Assembly (NCBI GenBank): GCA_030248215.1
Contig: JASANG010004053.1
Location: forward strand, 95,569 to 159,568
Direction: 5' to 3'
DNA length: 64,000 bases
DNA from: Enoplolaimus lenunculus
Taxonomy: Eukaryota > Nematoda > Enoplea > Enoplida > Thoracostomopsidae
This document shows positions 47,901 through 58,936 of this stretch, piece after piece. The translations under genes were made by a program, and so were the position numbers. Below the pieces are notes generated by a model. It worked only from the letters and a program-made list of their open reading frames with translations, did not search any database and was not told the origin of the DNA. Each line of letters opens with the position of its first letter. Position 1 is the stretch's first letter.

Positions 47901-48399
47901 ACATGGATTCAGGTTCCAAGAACCAAGCTACGCTTAAGACAAGCGCTCAATTGGAATTACTTTTATAATATGAGAAAATAAACAACCAAAAAAATTGGGA
48001 AATCTATTTCGGTTGCAAATTATATCAGCGTTTTTCGGTGATAAATGCGCCCAAGGAAATTGTGTTTTTATTTGTTAGAATGTGGTGTTGTTTTAATAAC
48101 ATTAAAGACTTTCAGGTTTTTCAGGCACAAGATCAATTTAATTTAAAAAGTTTAAAGTATAGTTTGTACATGAAGAGAAGAGACATCTGAATTGCTAGGC
48201 AAAATTAATTGGAATATGTTTTACGTTGATAAACTGTTTGTTACAATTGCATATATAATAAAGGGTGGGAAATTAAAAAAAGCAATTACATTCAGATAGC
48301 TCAAATTAACTCCATAGTTATAATACATAACTGCGATTAGCAATGCTATATCAATCCAAACTCAACCAGGGGGGGGGAATTACTAGATCTGGCCGATAC

Positions 48400-48955
48400 T
48401 AAACTTTAATCAGCGCTAAGTTACTAGTCTGATTAAGCTTCTTAATCGTTAGCGCTGTCTTTATTAGCTAGCTAACCGTGTAGCATTCGCAGAGTCCACC
48501 TGTTGAATCCTCCAGGTTGTCAATCACTCATCTGGCAGCGTAGATTTAGACGGTGTTGAATTTCCGGATCCGTATTGATATTTTTTCGTGGGGTCCCGGT
48601 CCTAATTCCTAGTATTTCCCGATTTCAATCCTCGCGTAAAAGCTTGTTTTCCAGTTGCACCCGTGTAAGTCTATTGTTTAGCCGTTTGGTCCGTTTATTA
48701 CATACGGAGTGGCTGTGAAACGATTTTCTTGGTCCCCTGTTCCCGTGCTCCTACCCAGTTTATCCTATTCTACGGAGCTGGATAGATGTTTGGCCGTCTA
48801 ACTGAAAGCTTCGCGTTAGGGCTAACCCAGTAACGGTTGAGCTGTACACAAGAGCTCGCGGAATCCGCGTTTACTCTGAAGGTGTTGACTCTGGGCGACT
48901 CGCTCCGGACTCTGGGGTACATCTCGCTCGGCTGAAACGCACTTTTCCATCTTAT
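48400..48955. other. GC-richer segment of unknown nature
   Basis: About 550 bp with visibly higher GC than its AT-rich neighbours and none of the common repeat words of this window. No long open frame, splice-supported exon or recognised element. It could be an unrecognised mobile element end, a conserved non-coding stretch or transferred DNA; the sequence does not decide. Confidence 0.4.
48411..48457. repeat. Nested inverted repeats CAGCGCTAA / TTAGCGCTG
   Basis: Outer 9-bp pair 48411-48419 and 48449-48457; inner 7-bp pair GATTAAG (48431-48437) and CTTAATC (48441-48447). It lies at the left of a GC-richer segment. Confidence 0.85.
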
Positions 48956-49558
48956 AAGTTTAAAAGTGGGTGAGAGCGGGCATCAAACCTTTTTTGATTA
49001 CAACTGTTAAACTTGTAGTAACGTAATCCGAGCGGGTCATATATATGCACTGTAAAATTACACAGTTGTAATGAACGTAGAAGAAAAAATAAGGGCAGGA
49101 AAGTTGAGTAACGGTAAAGGACTTTTGCCCTGGTATAGACGGGAAACGGGTAAAGGAATTTAGCGGGGGTATGCCCACGGGTAAAAATTTTTTTACCCAT
49201 TTACACCTCTGGTTCGCATTGCTTTGATTGCAAGCTGTAACCGTTTTTGTAATAAACAAAATGTCAGTAATATACTAATATTATTGGAATTTATTGCGGG
49301 TAACAAAAAATGATTGCAAATGTTTTTTGCTAATACCTGTTTGCCTACACAGCTAATATTCAATTCTAGCTATGTTTTTAATAGCGGTATACGTCTTTTA
49401 CAGTCAAAATAGCTTCTATTTAATTAAAAAATTTGAAAAAAAAATGAAAAACACTAATATAAGGTTAAGCTGAATCCCAGTTGATCGACGGCAATATACA
49501 TAAGCTAATAAATAAAGCATTCGACCGCGCGATATAAAAAGTGATTCTGATGCGAACG

Positions 49559-49690
49559 AGCCCACAGCCAAGGGGAGGCAGGGGGATCAGTCCGCTTGTA
49601 AAACTTTTGTCCCCCTCATAAAATTTTCATCCTTGCTTGTAAGCCATTTAAAACCTTTGCATACGTTCTATGAGCTGGCAACGGACCTGC
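49559..49690 (+). mobile_element. CAGGCCCGTAGCCAG-type MITE
   Basis: GCCCACAGCCAAGGGGAGG, CCCCCTCATAAAATTTTCAT, CCTTGCTTGTAAGCCATTT and ATGAGCTGGCAACGGACCTG. The part before the right end is deleted. Confidence 0.75.
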
Positions 49691-50116
49691 ACGTGAAGCA
49701 AGTATGGGCTTTTTAGCTCAGCCCCAGAATCACGAGTTTGAGATAGAAAGAGTGGTAAGATTTATTTTTCGAGAAAGAAAAAATTATGAACCAAACGCTT
49801 TTATATGATATAGTTGTAAACAAATTTCCGACTTGTTGTTAGGAAAGACGTCAGTAAATGAAACAGACAACGCCCAACTCCCATAGAAATCATTTTGATT
49901 CGTAATCATCGTCTCTTAACTTAACTCTGGCAACCATCAAGAACATTTTAATTCGCTGTCACGGTCTGTTTTGTTTTCATGGTTTCATAATTTACTAAAC
50001 CATTAATGTTTAGCTTGTGAAAATCATGATTCAATGTCGTATACATTGCGTATAAATACCTAAATTTTCTGCTTTTAGATGACGCTATACTTATTGTGGT
50101 ATTTAAATGCTGTTCA

Positions 50117-50273
50117 AAGCCATCCAGTGCCGTCAGGCGTCACCTGAAGTCGTCCGGCACTGTCCGACATCGTGTGACATCTCACGTCACTTGCTGCAAG
50201 GCAACGTACAGCATTTCATGACCAAAAATATTTCGACTTCCGTCACTGATCCGGACTACACCCCCACCCTAAC
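50117..50273. mobile_element. GCCGTGCGTCAC-type repeat
   Basis: CCAGTGCCGTCAGGCGTCACC, CGTCCGGCACTGTCCGAC, ATCTCACGTCAC, and a CACCCTAA end. An open frame across it on the plus strand looks accidental. A further fragment is at 40740-40800 (CGCACGGTGCCGCGTGCC). Confidence 0.5.
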
Positions 50274-50544
50274 TAGTCGTTGTAAAAACTTGTACTTGTG
50301 AATCAGAATTAATGCACCCGCATTTTGGAATGAACTTTAATAGCAGGATGTAACCGGGGGTGCAAAAACTGGAGCAGGAGTTTAACAAGCGTTGCCTCAG
50401 TCGTAGGCGAAACTAAATTAAGTAACAAAAATGATGTTAAATTTGCTAACAACAATCTCCAAATTTGGACAAAAAAATTGTTTTTAAGCTGCTTTTTCGA
50501 GAAGTCTCGGCAATTAAACATTCTAAAATGGCCTTAAAGTTGGA

Positions 50545-50672
50545 AACAAACGAAAGGTTCCACTACTAAAATTTGCCTAAATCTCCGCTGATAATTCTGC
50601 CAGACCAAAACCGTACGTCGATTTTCTCCCACAACAAAAGCCAGAGGCAGATCTTCGGCGGTTGAACCCTGG
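50545..50672 (+). mobile_element. CCGGAAGTCTGCCTCCGG-type repeat, decayed
   Basis: TCTCCGCTGATAATTCTGCC, GTACGTCGATTTTCTCCC and AGAGGCAGATCTTCGGCGG then TTGAACCCTGG. Confidence 0.45.
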
Positions 50673-50992
50673 TGTGTGTGGCATCTCTCGACAGTTAGCA
50701 ATAAGTCGTGTAACTTTTGAACTATGAAATTAAAAACTACAAAATTTGAAATGTTTCTCGCGTTTAAATTTTAAATGTCACTGTGCGAAACGTTGCATCA
50801 ACGGCTGTCATATTTCGTTGGTTTGAAAACTAATTAATAGCCGATATATATCTATAACGGCCCAAGAAAGCAAGCATAAAATGTATCTGTGCGCTTAACA
50901 AGAACTCTTATTATCTAAAATCAAATAATTTTTACCTGTAAACATAAGAAAGTGTATTTTTGAAGTTAATTGTGTTTAAAATATAACTATAG

Positions 50993-51066
50993 TCACCAGA
51001 ATAAAGAGCGGGTGAGTAATATTTGTTTCGCTTCTCTCTGATACCTTCATCGTTTTATTCGGTTAA
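50993..51066 (+). mobile_element. GTGACCCGAATAAG-type fragment
   Basis: TAGTCACCAGAATAAAGAGC at the left and TCGTTTTATTCGGTTAAAAA at the right, with AGTAATATTTGTTTCGCT between. A short internal-deletion form. Confidence 0.5.
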
Positions 51067-51295
51067 AAACTATCATTGATTTTTCAATCCAACTCCTGTA
51101 ATTTTGACCACACACCTCTAACTTATGACTGCCTTTTGTAAGGTCATTACTTCAGGAATATTCTTTTAAGATGTGAGTATGCTGCTGCGAAAACAGTTAA
51201 CATGATACTTTGAGTAATTAATATAATATTCGGGTTACTACAAGGAAATTTGAACTCACTGTTTCAAATGAATTAGCAGTTGCTAACTGATCATA

Positions 51296-51330
51296 GAAGC
51301 TAGACTCAATTTATTATTGAGTCTAGCTTC
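51296..51330. repeat. Perfect 15-bp stem hairpin
   Basis: GAAGCTAGACTCAAT (51296-51310), 5-nt loop TTATT, ATTGAGTCTAGCTTC (51316-51330). No T-run follows and no gene is nearby. Confidence 0.9.
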
Positions 51331-51384
51331 GATAATGCAGAACTCTTCTTAAAATTCCCCTTCAAAAAGTGGCCCAAATAAAGA

Positions 51385-51522
51385 ATAAAGAATAAGGAAC
51401 GGAATGTCTTTCCGACCGACTGCAATAGACTAAGCTTAATCTTTTGTCTAACTTTTGCTTAGGCTTCGATGGCTTAAGCTTAGGAATATGCTTATACTAC
51501 TGTTACGGCCAGTTCTATACAG
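51385..51522 (-). mobile_element. TTAGGC-bearing interspersed repeat, subfamily A (inverted, short)
   Basis: GACTGCAATAGACTAAGC, TTTTGCTTAGGCTTCGATGG, TAGGAATATGCTTATACTAC, then TGTTACGGCCAGTTCTATAC. A degenerate CAGGCCCGTAG-type element follows directly. Confidence 0.72.
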
Positions 51523-51530
51523 TAGCCTAA

Positions 51531-51626
51531 AAAGTTTCAACCTCGCTGGTAAACCATGTGCAATCAATTCATAATCATGCTGAAAATTTTTAGCTCAACG
51601 TTGTATATTCAGCTGGGCTACGGTTT
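51531..51626 (+). mobile_element. CAGGCCCGTAGCCAG-type MITE, decayed
   Basis: AAAGTTTCAACCTCGCTGG, AAAATTTTTAGCTCAACG and TCAGCTGGGCTACGG. The left end is lost next to the TTAGGC element. Confidence 0.55.
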
Positions 51627-51711
51627 TTATGTTGTACACAGCTTAAAAATGTAACCTTATTTGACATAAAAATAAACTGTTACTTTGCTGCAATTGTATA
51701 GTTTACTCTGC

Positions 51712-51879
51712 ACTGGCCCGTAGTCAACTCACCTTGCAATGGGGTAAAAAAATTTTCAAGACAGGCATTCAAGGGTTTTTAATGACTTGCATGCAAAGTT
51801 GGAAATTTTCCAGGGGGGGGGGGAATTTTTGCAAGGGGGCTGAGCCTCCCCTGCCCCCCCCCTTTGGCTACGGGCCTGA
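51712..51879 (-). mobile_element. CAGGCCCGTAGCCAG-type MITE, inverted copy with G-runs
   Basis: Left end CACTGGCCCGTAG, then TCAACTCACCTTGCAATGG; the right end is TTTGGCTACGGGCCTGAC. It contains runs of nine or ten G and nine C, so it is likely to be error-prone in sequencing. Confidence 0.82.
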
Positions 51880-52032
51880 CTCCGCATTTGCAAAGCCAAA
51901 CCTTACGAATACAGTTTCGAAACAGGAATAAACGAAAAAATCATTTCTTAGAAGACATAGAACCAGTTCAGGATGATAGATGGGCCTAAAAATTTTCAAG
52001 GAAGGAACGTGAGAAATTCTCTCATATTAAAT

Positions 52033-52075
52033 TCAGCTGGTATCACGACAATTCGTTGCCCGACAACTCGTCGAC
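52033..52075. repeat. CGACAATTCGT / CGACAACTCGTCGACCG fragment
   Basis: CACGACAATTCGTTGCCCGA followed by CAACTCGTCGACCGCC; same words as the element at 15521-15690, compacted. Confidence 0.55.
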
Positions 52076-53523
52076 CGCCCTCTTGTTTTAACGGGGTATA
52101 AATTTCTTCCGGGCGGCTGAAAATGTATAAAAAATCCTAACCTACCGTAGCAACTCGCTGGTTACGGTCCATATCCAAACTTGTCTAACATTTCCTATAA
52201 CTGCGTTTTTGTATAAAAGTTGAATTCAATTTATACCAAACACACTCGTTTAAGCCGAAATTGTCGAGTGTTCATCGGTTTTGCTACATATTTTCTAGTC
52301 AACTTAACGTATAAAAGTTTAAAAAATACTTAATTCAATTTGTTGTTTTATACGAATTAAAACCATCAGAGAAGTTTACATCAAAGCCTCGATTTTCAAT
52401 GATCAAACCAGCTCCGTAAGTTGCTGTAATGAATTTGAATTCTCAGGTTGTGACCGTGGTCTCTGCCAATCTCAATGCTGCTGGAAATGTTGACCGAGTA
52501 AATCTGACCTGTTATACTCCGGAATAGTTTTGATGAAAAATATCTGGCTGTAATACACTCACAGGTTCTCGATAAGAAATTATTAATGTTTAAGTGTCAC
52601 TTCTAAAATCTTTCGATGCGTTCCAGCTGATTGTACTTTTATAGAACGTATCTATTGCATACAGAAAAAAAAATCATATTCCTTGTACAGTGCCGACGCA
52701 AACGCCCACCCAAACTCCTAAATGCAAGAATCTGACGCTTGGGGCCGCATCTTAGCAAACTAAACATTTTTCGCGGACCACGATGTTGTAGAGCTGATAA
52801 ACATTTTATTGGGAGCCCACATCGGATCTGTTTGGAGGCCCGTCAATTCTAACGCTGGCCCCCGGCGTTTTATATTTAAAAGATGAAAGCGATAACACTT
52901 TCAACGTTGCAGAAAGTAATTATTCATGAAACGAATAAACGAAGTTTTCAGGAAGGTTCGAGGAAATTTTCTTAGCATACACTTTTTTAATTGCGTAGAA
53001 TATATTTTTTTCGTAAGAAGAGCAAAATGTTGGAAAGAAAGTAGGAGTCGTGCTCGCTTCTCTCGTCCGCGTTAAATTTGCGGTTCACCAATATCAAAAT
53101 CAACAAAAAATATTTAAAATTAAGCTTAATAAATCATTTATACCCGGAACTTGGGACGTGTCAAAATCTTGAAATTTGAGATTTTAAGTAGCAACATAAG
53201 CACGAAAAGTTTGAATTTTGTTACTTTAGTAAAAAAAATGTTAAATTTATGATCTTATATAACTTGCTGAGATTGTGACGAAGTTAAACGTGACTAGAAT
53301 ACACTTAAAATGAGTCAATAAATTTATGAAATAAAAACCGTTGCCAGCACGGCAGGTTTCGAGTTGAATAAGATAAAAATCACGAAAATCATGCTTCTAG
53401 AATGATGATACACTATACGGAATTAGCGTGAATGTAGCGGTGAGATGAAAGTACACCACATTACGAAGAGTCCATGCAAAATTTCCAACAATCGCTAAAT
53501 GTCAATTACACTAATTAGATTAA

Positions 53524-53660
53524 ATATACTTAGGCTTACGGTTAGCATTGGGCTTTGAGTTAAGTTTAGGCTTAGGCTAAGCCTTGGGCACAGGTCTAGG
53601 CTTAGGTTTAGGTTTAGGTTTAAATGTGGGCGGTAGCAGTGCATACCATATTCTTAAACC
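53524..53660 (-). repeat. TTAGGC tract at the outer edge of the left arm
   Basis: Long tract for this window: TTAGGCTTACGG, AAGTTTAGGCTTAGGC, then TAGGCTTAGGTTTAGG (about 53598-53620), running into the inverted-repeat arm. The partner of its outer part lies beyond the window. Confidence 0.65.
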
Positions 53661-53757
53661 TATTCTTAAGCCTACGCAAACGCCTCAGAAGAATAAACAT
53701 TTTTCTATAAGCGAAATCCGAAACAAAAAATTTGTTTAAAAACCTAAGTTTAGAAAA

Positions 53758-53872
53758 ATTGTGAGGTGTAAATAATATGGGGTGGGTTGAAAAATTAATG
53801 GAAGTCCAATTAGTGGTACCATCTATATAGGCAAAATAAATATCAGTCATCCCTTCTTATTCGGGTCACAAC
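53758..53872 (-). mobile_element. GTGACCCGAATAAG-type fragment in the left arm
   Basis: Ends GCAAAATAAATATCAGTCAT then CTTCTTATTCGGGTCACAAC. The mirror lies at about 63755-63870 in the right arm (GAAATGAGAAGGGATGACTG). Confidence 0.65.
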
Positions 53873-54410
53873 AGCATTCTACAGATCGAGCTTTTACAAC
53901 CTAAGTTCGTACGAACAATTGCAGGTTACAAAGCAACGAAGTCCAATTGAGTAACTGCTAGGACCTGAGAATATTTCTAGTCAAACGTCAAAAATAGTAA
54001 TCGAAACCATATTTAAGTATTTAGCTTAACATTTTTTATTGTCCCAGGAGGTCAGTAAGAACAAAATTTATTCTTTAATTATAACAAAGTTAAGGGAATA
54101 TATTTAGCCAAAAGTTTTACTACAAACTAAAAACAGTCAAAATTAAACCGTTAAATCTCTGAATATTTCGAGTAATTGTTCCCAAATGAACTATAAAGTT
54201 GTATATCTGTTATACCTAAAACATAAATTAATGCTTAATTGGCGCATGAGAGTTGCTGTACTTAAAGCAATGCGCAAAATTCCAGTATTTTCAAACATAC
54301 ATTTGAAAATTTAAAAAATGACCGTAGGCTATGGTAACACGGCGATGGAATAAGCAATATATATACTTGAGAAGTCTGCCTTAATTTCATAATACTTACA
54401 AGCGTGGCTG

Positions 54411-54546
54411 AAAATGCCTAAGCTTAGGCTAAAGAATGAGCTTATACCTAAACCTCAGCCTAAGCCTGAAGTGTAAGTAAAAAAGAAGTCTCAAGCTTAA
54501 GCTTACTATATTGCAAATGCGCAGAAAAACGGGTCGTCCGCCTCTG
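54411..54546 (+). mobile_element. TTAGGC-bearing repeat, subfamily A (left arm)
   Basis: TGCCTAAGCTTAGGC, AAAGAATGAGCTTATACC, CTCAGCCTAAGCC, CTCAAGCTTAAGCTTACT, then GCGCAGAAAAACGGG. Paired with 63165-63297. Confidence 0.72.
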
Positions 54547-55029
54547 TTAGGTTGTTTCCTGGCCCCGAACAATTACTGAAATCGATTCCATAAAGCTGAT
54601 TTGTTAGCTGAGTACTAATTCTACTCCTCTGTAGACCCAGTTGTGCCAAGGCTAACGGCGTGATCCAGGTGCACATACAAAGATGAACAGTGGATATATC
54701 CTCGCCGAAATATCTGAAGAGACAAAAAACAGTAACAGGCTTTTAAATAAACCCGTTTGAACTTAAAGTTAATAATTGTCGATCGCTACGCTCGCATGTA
54801 AAAAATGAAGCACCCTTGCTAGAGAGTTGGGAATTTTTTCACGTATTTCTTCCATTATGCACCAGCAAATGTCAAAAATGTCCATGTTATAACGGGAAAA
54901 TAGCAATAAAATTACAGCTATTTCTTGCCCCAAGTAATTATTTGCAGCCTATTTAGCTAGTATGTTTTTTCTTTAGTCTATTCTAATGACATGTTCGAAA
55001 AATGGCAGGGTATTCAGACAACGTGTTTT

Positions 55030-55512
55030 TTCTTGCGCCAAAAATAGAATTTACCGAAAAATTTAAATTTCAAGCCTAAATTTGAATTTTCAGGCTAAAA
55101 TTTGAATTTTTCCGCCAATATTTGAATTTCACGCCAGAATTTGAATTTCGCGCCAAAATTTGAATTTTCCCGCAAAATATGAATTTTCCCGCTCAAATTG
55201 GAATTTCGCACCAAAATCTAAATTTTCTCGCCAAAATTTGAATTTCTAGCCAAAATTTAAATACCGCAAAACTTTGGATTTCCCACCGAAATCTAAGTTT
55301 TCCTGCCAAAATTTAAGTTTTCCCACCAAAATTTAATTTTCCCGACAAAATTTGAATTTCCCGCCAAAATTCGAATTTCCCTTCAAAATTCGAATTTATC
55401 GGCAAAATTTGAATTGCATGTCAAAATTTAAATTTTTGCGCCAAAATTTGAATTTCCCGCCAAAATTTAAGTTTTCCCGCCAAAATTTGAATTTCCGGAC
55501 CAAAATTTGAAA
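55030..55512 (+). repeat. Tandem array of AAATTTGAATTTCCCGCC-like units (left arm)
   Basis: About 24 diverged units of 18-20 bp, each roughly AAATTTGAATTTTCCCGCC. Individual units vary mainly in the GC block (CCCGCC, CTCGCC, GCGCCA, CCCACC). The core TTTCCCGCC matches the known E2F/DP consensus TTTSSCGC; that match may be incidental. Similar words are familiar from Caenorhabditis intergenic DNA. Confidence 0.85.
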
Positions 55513-56688
55513 AATTATAAAAAATTGTTTTAAACTCCACAGATTCTAACCATTGCTCGTACAATTTGCGCTGTATTTTAAAAGGGTGATGTTTTTACAC
55601 ATTATTTTTGCCCATTCGCTTTATTTTCTAGGTTATTTGTATCGCTAGCTAAAATTTTGGACAATATTTTTAGAGTGTTCGGAAATTAGCTAGGTATTAA
55701 AATGGTGAACATTTTTTGACACTGGCGAACGCAGTATAACCTGGATGGTGCATTACATCGGACGCCCTGTCCCGCTTCTAAATCTGCCCTGGCATAATCA
55801 CTAGTGGATTCACACAGGATGCGGGGGGCGTACGTCCCCTTCGTTAGAAATTCTTTTATGATACAATAATAAGGTCCATTTGGTGGTGAATAATTGCGTT
55901 TCATAACATTTGCCAACCCGCTTCCCGTCAGATACTAATGGATTCGTCGCTGGATATAATGCCTTTGTCCAAATGTTAAATTTATGACAGTCTAATAAGA
56001 AAAGTATATTATAAAGAAGACTAATATATATTTATCTGTTTATTATTTATGAACAACCTTAAAATTTGAAAACACACATTTAGAATAGCTTATGGTTGGT
56101 GCTGCCTTCGATCAAGTTCAGCGTACAGCTTTGGTTCATATGCGTTATGTAATTAGATTTACGTACACGCTGCAACCCAAAAGCGATTGCTTTATGCTGA
56201 ACTAAAAGAAAAGTTGTGGAAAAAATTATTTGATGGCTCACGTAAACAATTTTAGTTCAACGCAATAAAGGGCCTGAAATATAAATTTAAGTCGGTAACA
56301 GAAATGTTACAGTTATCTTTGCTGTTAATGAAGCAATGCAATGCGTTCGACGTCAAAATTTGTCTCTGAAATCAGACATCACAGCAGTGTGCTGTCCGCT
56401 CCTAGATTTCCTAGTAAATGAAGAGACACTTGTACATGATTAAATTTTACACGCTCGCCGCACTTGCTCACAAAAACTATTTACTTGTGTTGTGCAATTA
56501 CCACTTTATCTACTGAACGAAACATTTGACCTGCCGGCCAATATACACATTTTCATATATCAAGCATTTTTTATAACTGTATATATTGTTACGTTTAGAA
56601 ACTATACCAATCGTTTCAGGCTCAGTAATTCAACAAGAAACGATTTCGTTGCGAAATATACGTTAACTAAGAACAAGTTTAGTAGCAT

Positions 56689-56805
56689 CCAGGGTACAAC
56701 CGGAAGTCTGCCTCCGGCTCCGGTACAAATTTTAACAAAGGCTACGGTCATGTCCGTAGTTAAATTCTGCAGCCGGTGACCAGCCGGAAGGTTACAGGCC
56801 GGTGC
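56689..56805 (-). mobile_element. CCGGAAGTCTGCCTCCGG-type repeat (left arm), mirror at 61028-61155
   Basis: CCAGGGTACAACCGGAAGTC, TGCCTCCGGCTCCGG, then CAGCCGGTGACCAGCCGG. The right-arm mirror has diverged, for example GAGCCAGAAGGCAGAATTAC. Confidence 0.65.
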
Positions 56806-57688
56806 ACAACACTACTAACGCCTCCCGGAAATGAAGTCCTTTCTACGCCATTGAGCACTGTCTAAAAATTTCAATCAAGTATCAAATACAAAACGAACTC
56901 ACCATCTAGAGAAAATTCATGAACCATCTATTACATTCACTTGTTTTTTCTTACGTAACAAAACATACGCTTGACAGTTATGTGGAACATTACCCTAAAT
57001 ACGTATCGAAAGGCGTTTCAGCTTTTATTTAAAACAAAATCTAAATTTAAATTCTTTTTAAATGTTGGTAGAATGGGCACGGTTGGTCCACCCGCCATCT
57101 CCCGGCTGGTTTCAAGTTATATTTAAAATCCAAAATCAAAACAACATGACTTTATAATGTCAAACTTATAGCGTTGGGGTTGAACGCCCGAGATTAGAAG
57201 ACTGCAGGCTACAACCACAATAGACCATGGTACGCTTTGGTGACGTAAAGGAGGTATACAGGGGGACAGGGATAGTTGCTTCAAAAATATCTTAAAATAA
57301 AAAAGGCAGTATTACAGATTTCTATAATAATCAGCTGGCTCTTACAATTCTAAAAAATTCACGTTCAATGACCTCGCCTCATAAACATCTACTTTGAGGT
57401 TATATATCCTCCCAAACTGAAATCGTGGAAACGGCCATGTTATTGGGTCAAAATGGGTTTGTATACTGCCGCGGTTTTGGCAGTGATTGCTTTATATATA
57501 ACTGTGTGAACATGAAACATTAATCTCTTAAAATGACGTTTATATATTGAACAAGGGGGCAGAAGCGCTACTGAGGATTTTGGTGTTGGATGTGCTTGCT
57601 CCGAGCAAGAAACGGTCCATCTTTTAGTTTGAAATTTTTGATTTGCAAACCGTAAAAACGATGATTTAATGACGTTGAATATCTACTC

Positions 57689-57864
57689 TACACGGCAAAA
57701 AATGCTGAGCCAAATTCTCTCTCTTCCAAAGGGTCTTTTCCGGACTGCACTCAGTGAGTTGAGTTCGACTCTGAAGGAGTCGAATTTTAACTCAGATTGT
57801 GTAATCCGGAAAAGCCTATTTCGAATAGAGTCAATTTCACTAACCATTTTTTGCAGACAGTGTA
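57689..57864. mobile_element. TACACTGCAAAAAATGGTGAGTC-type MITE (left arm)
   Basis: TACACGGCAAAAAATGCTGA at the left, GAGTCAATTTCACTAACC and TTTTTTGCAGACAGTGTAA at the right. Same family as 29432-29643; mirrored at 59895-60083. Confidence 0.78.
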
Positions 57865-58244
57865 ATTAATTAGCAAATCGTAAATGGGGCCGGCTCCCCA
57901 ATTGCAGTCAATACACCCCTTAAAATCGGAAACGTTTATTTGTTTATATTGCTAAAATACTATATGTATATAGTAGTGTATTTTGTTGGTTGACAAACAA
58001 ACAAAAAGCGTGAATAAAAGCCTAATTAGTAGTTTTAGATTTTGAATACATCTAGAATGGATATTATCAATGAATTAGAAACTAGGGCTGAAAACTCTAC
58101 AATGCATAAAAAGTGCTTTTTCTAAAATCGCTCGTATAGGAACCATGCATAAAACACAAGGTAAGAAAATGTACGAGCCACTGATTTCAAAGACAGAATA
58201 CCATGTGCCAAAATAAAACCGAGATATCGTACACTTTCCCCACA

Positions 58245-58335
58245 AACTTAGGCTTAATGTTAGGTTTCTGAAAATGCTTAAATAAGAAAAAACCTGTCGA
58301 GTCTAAGCCTAAGCCTGTGTTGTAACCTTAAAATG
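58245..58335 (+). repeat. TTAGGC-like tract (left arm), with mirror at 59420-59505
   Basis: AACTTAGGCTTAATGTTAGG and GTCTAAGCCTAAGCCTGTG. In the right arm the equivalent is AGGCTTTAGGCTTTGGG plus a strongly changed middle. Confidence 0.55.
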
Positions 58336-58853
58336 AGGATGGAAAAGTGCAAAAAAGCCGCCAAGTCTTTGCCAACGCGTATTTTTTAAGAAATATTACG
58401 TGCCAAAGCTTAATCCGTACATTTCTGACAGAATTTCATATGTATAATAAGTTGTTGCTGCTTGGTAGGTGGTACAGTTATTTTATATACAGGAACTGGT
58501 ATAAAATTTAATGATTGCAGAATAGACACTACCAACTGTATAGAGAATCCGAAAAAATAATTAGAATTCTACCACTAGTGTACTTGAAGTTAGTAACGTC
58601 AGATTAAAGGGGACAACGGAGGTACGGGTCCGCAATATCCCACCAAAAGAGCCTTTCACCAACGGCGAAGCAACAAAAGTGACCTTTCTGCGCGAAAAGC
58701 AAGAAAACTGCCCTGACCGGATTTTTTTTCAATTTTATGAAAATGGATGAAAAATGCATCTGGCGTCTAGCTCGCTTCGCTGGCGCATTTTCTTTCGATT
58801 AGCATGCACACTAATGTAACTTTGTTCACTGAATAAATCCACCGTATATAACT

Positions 58854-58854
<1 letters not shown>

Positions 58855-58934
<80 letters not shown>
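58855..58934. repeat. (TA)n core at the centre of the inverted repeat
   Basis: About 80 bp of alternating TA interrupted by ACTG near 58892-58895, flanked symmetrically by ATATAACTTGA and TCAAGTTATAT. The arms pair right up to the TA run, so there is no unique spacer. Confidence 0.95.

Positions 58935-58936
<2 letters not shown>

Larger units (their letters stand above)
41223..48399. other. Gene desert, about 7.2 kb
   Basis: Holds the 694-bp element (43101-43794), two inverted TTAGGC elements and a CCGGAG-type repeat. The remainder shows no recognisable coding, RNA or repeat structure. Confidence 0.55.
53617..58895 (+). repeat. Left arm of a giant inverted repeat
   Basis: The arm runs from about 53617 (GTGGGCGGTAGCAGTGCA) to the TA core near 58895. 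Matching points down its length include 53761 (GTGAGGTGTAAATA) with about 63865, 55741-56060 with 61741-62060, 56940-57020 with 60780-60860, 57521-57540 with 60232-60251, and 58561-58620 with 59138-59198. Sampled stretches are roughly 80-95 percent identical by eye, with substitutions and many small indels. No coding exon was recognised. The outer end may lie further left, because its partner is beyond the window. Confidence 0.9.

Noticed and set aside
48400-48955. Possible solo long terminal repeat
   Set aside because: No convincing TG...CA ends, target duplication or adjoining internal sequence could be identified; kept only as an unexplained GC-richer segment.
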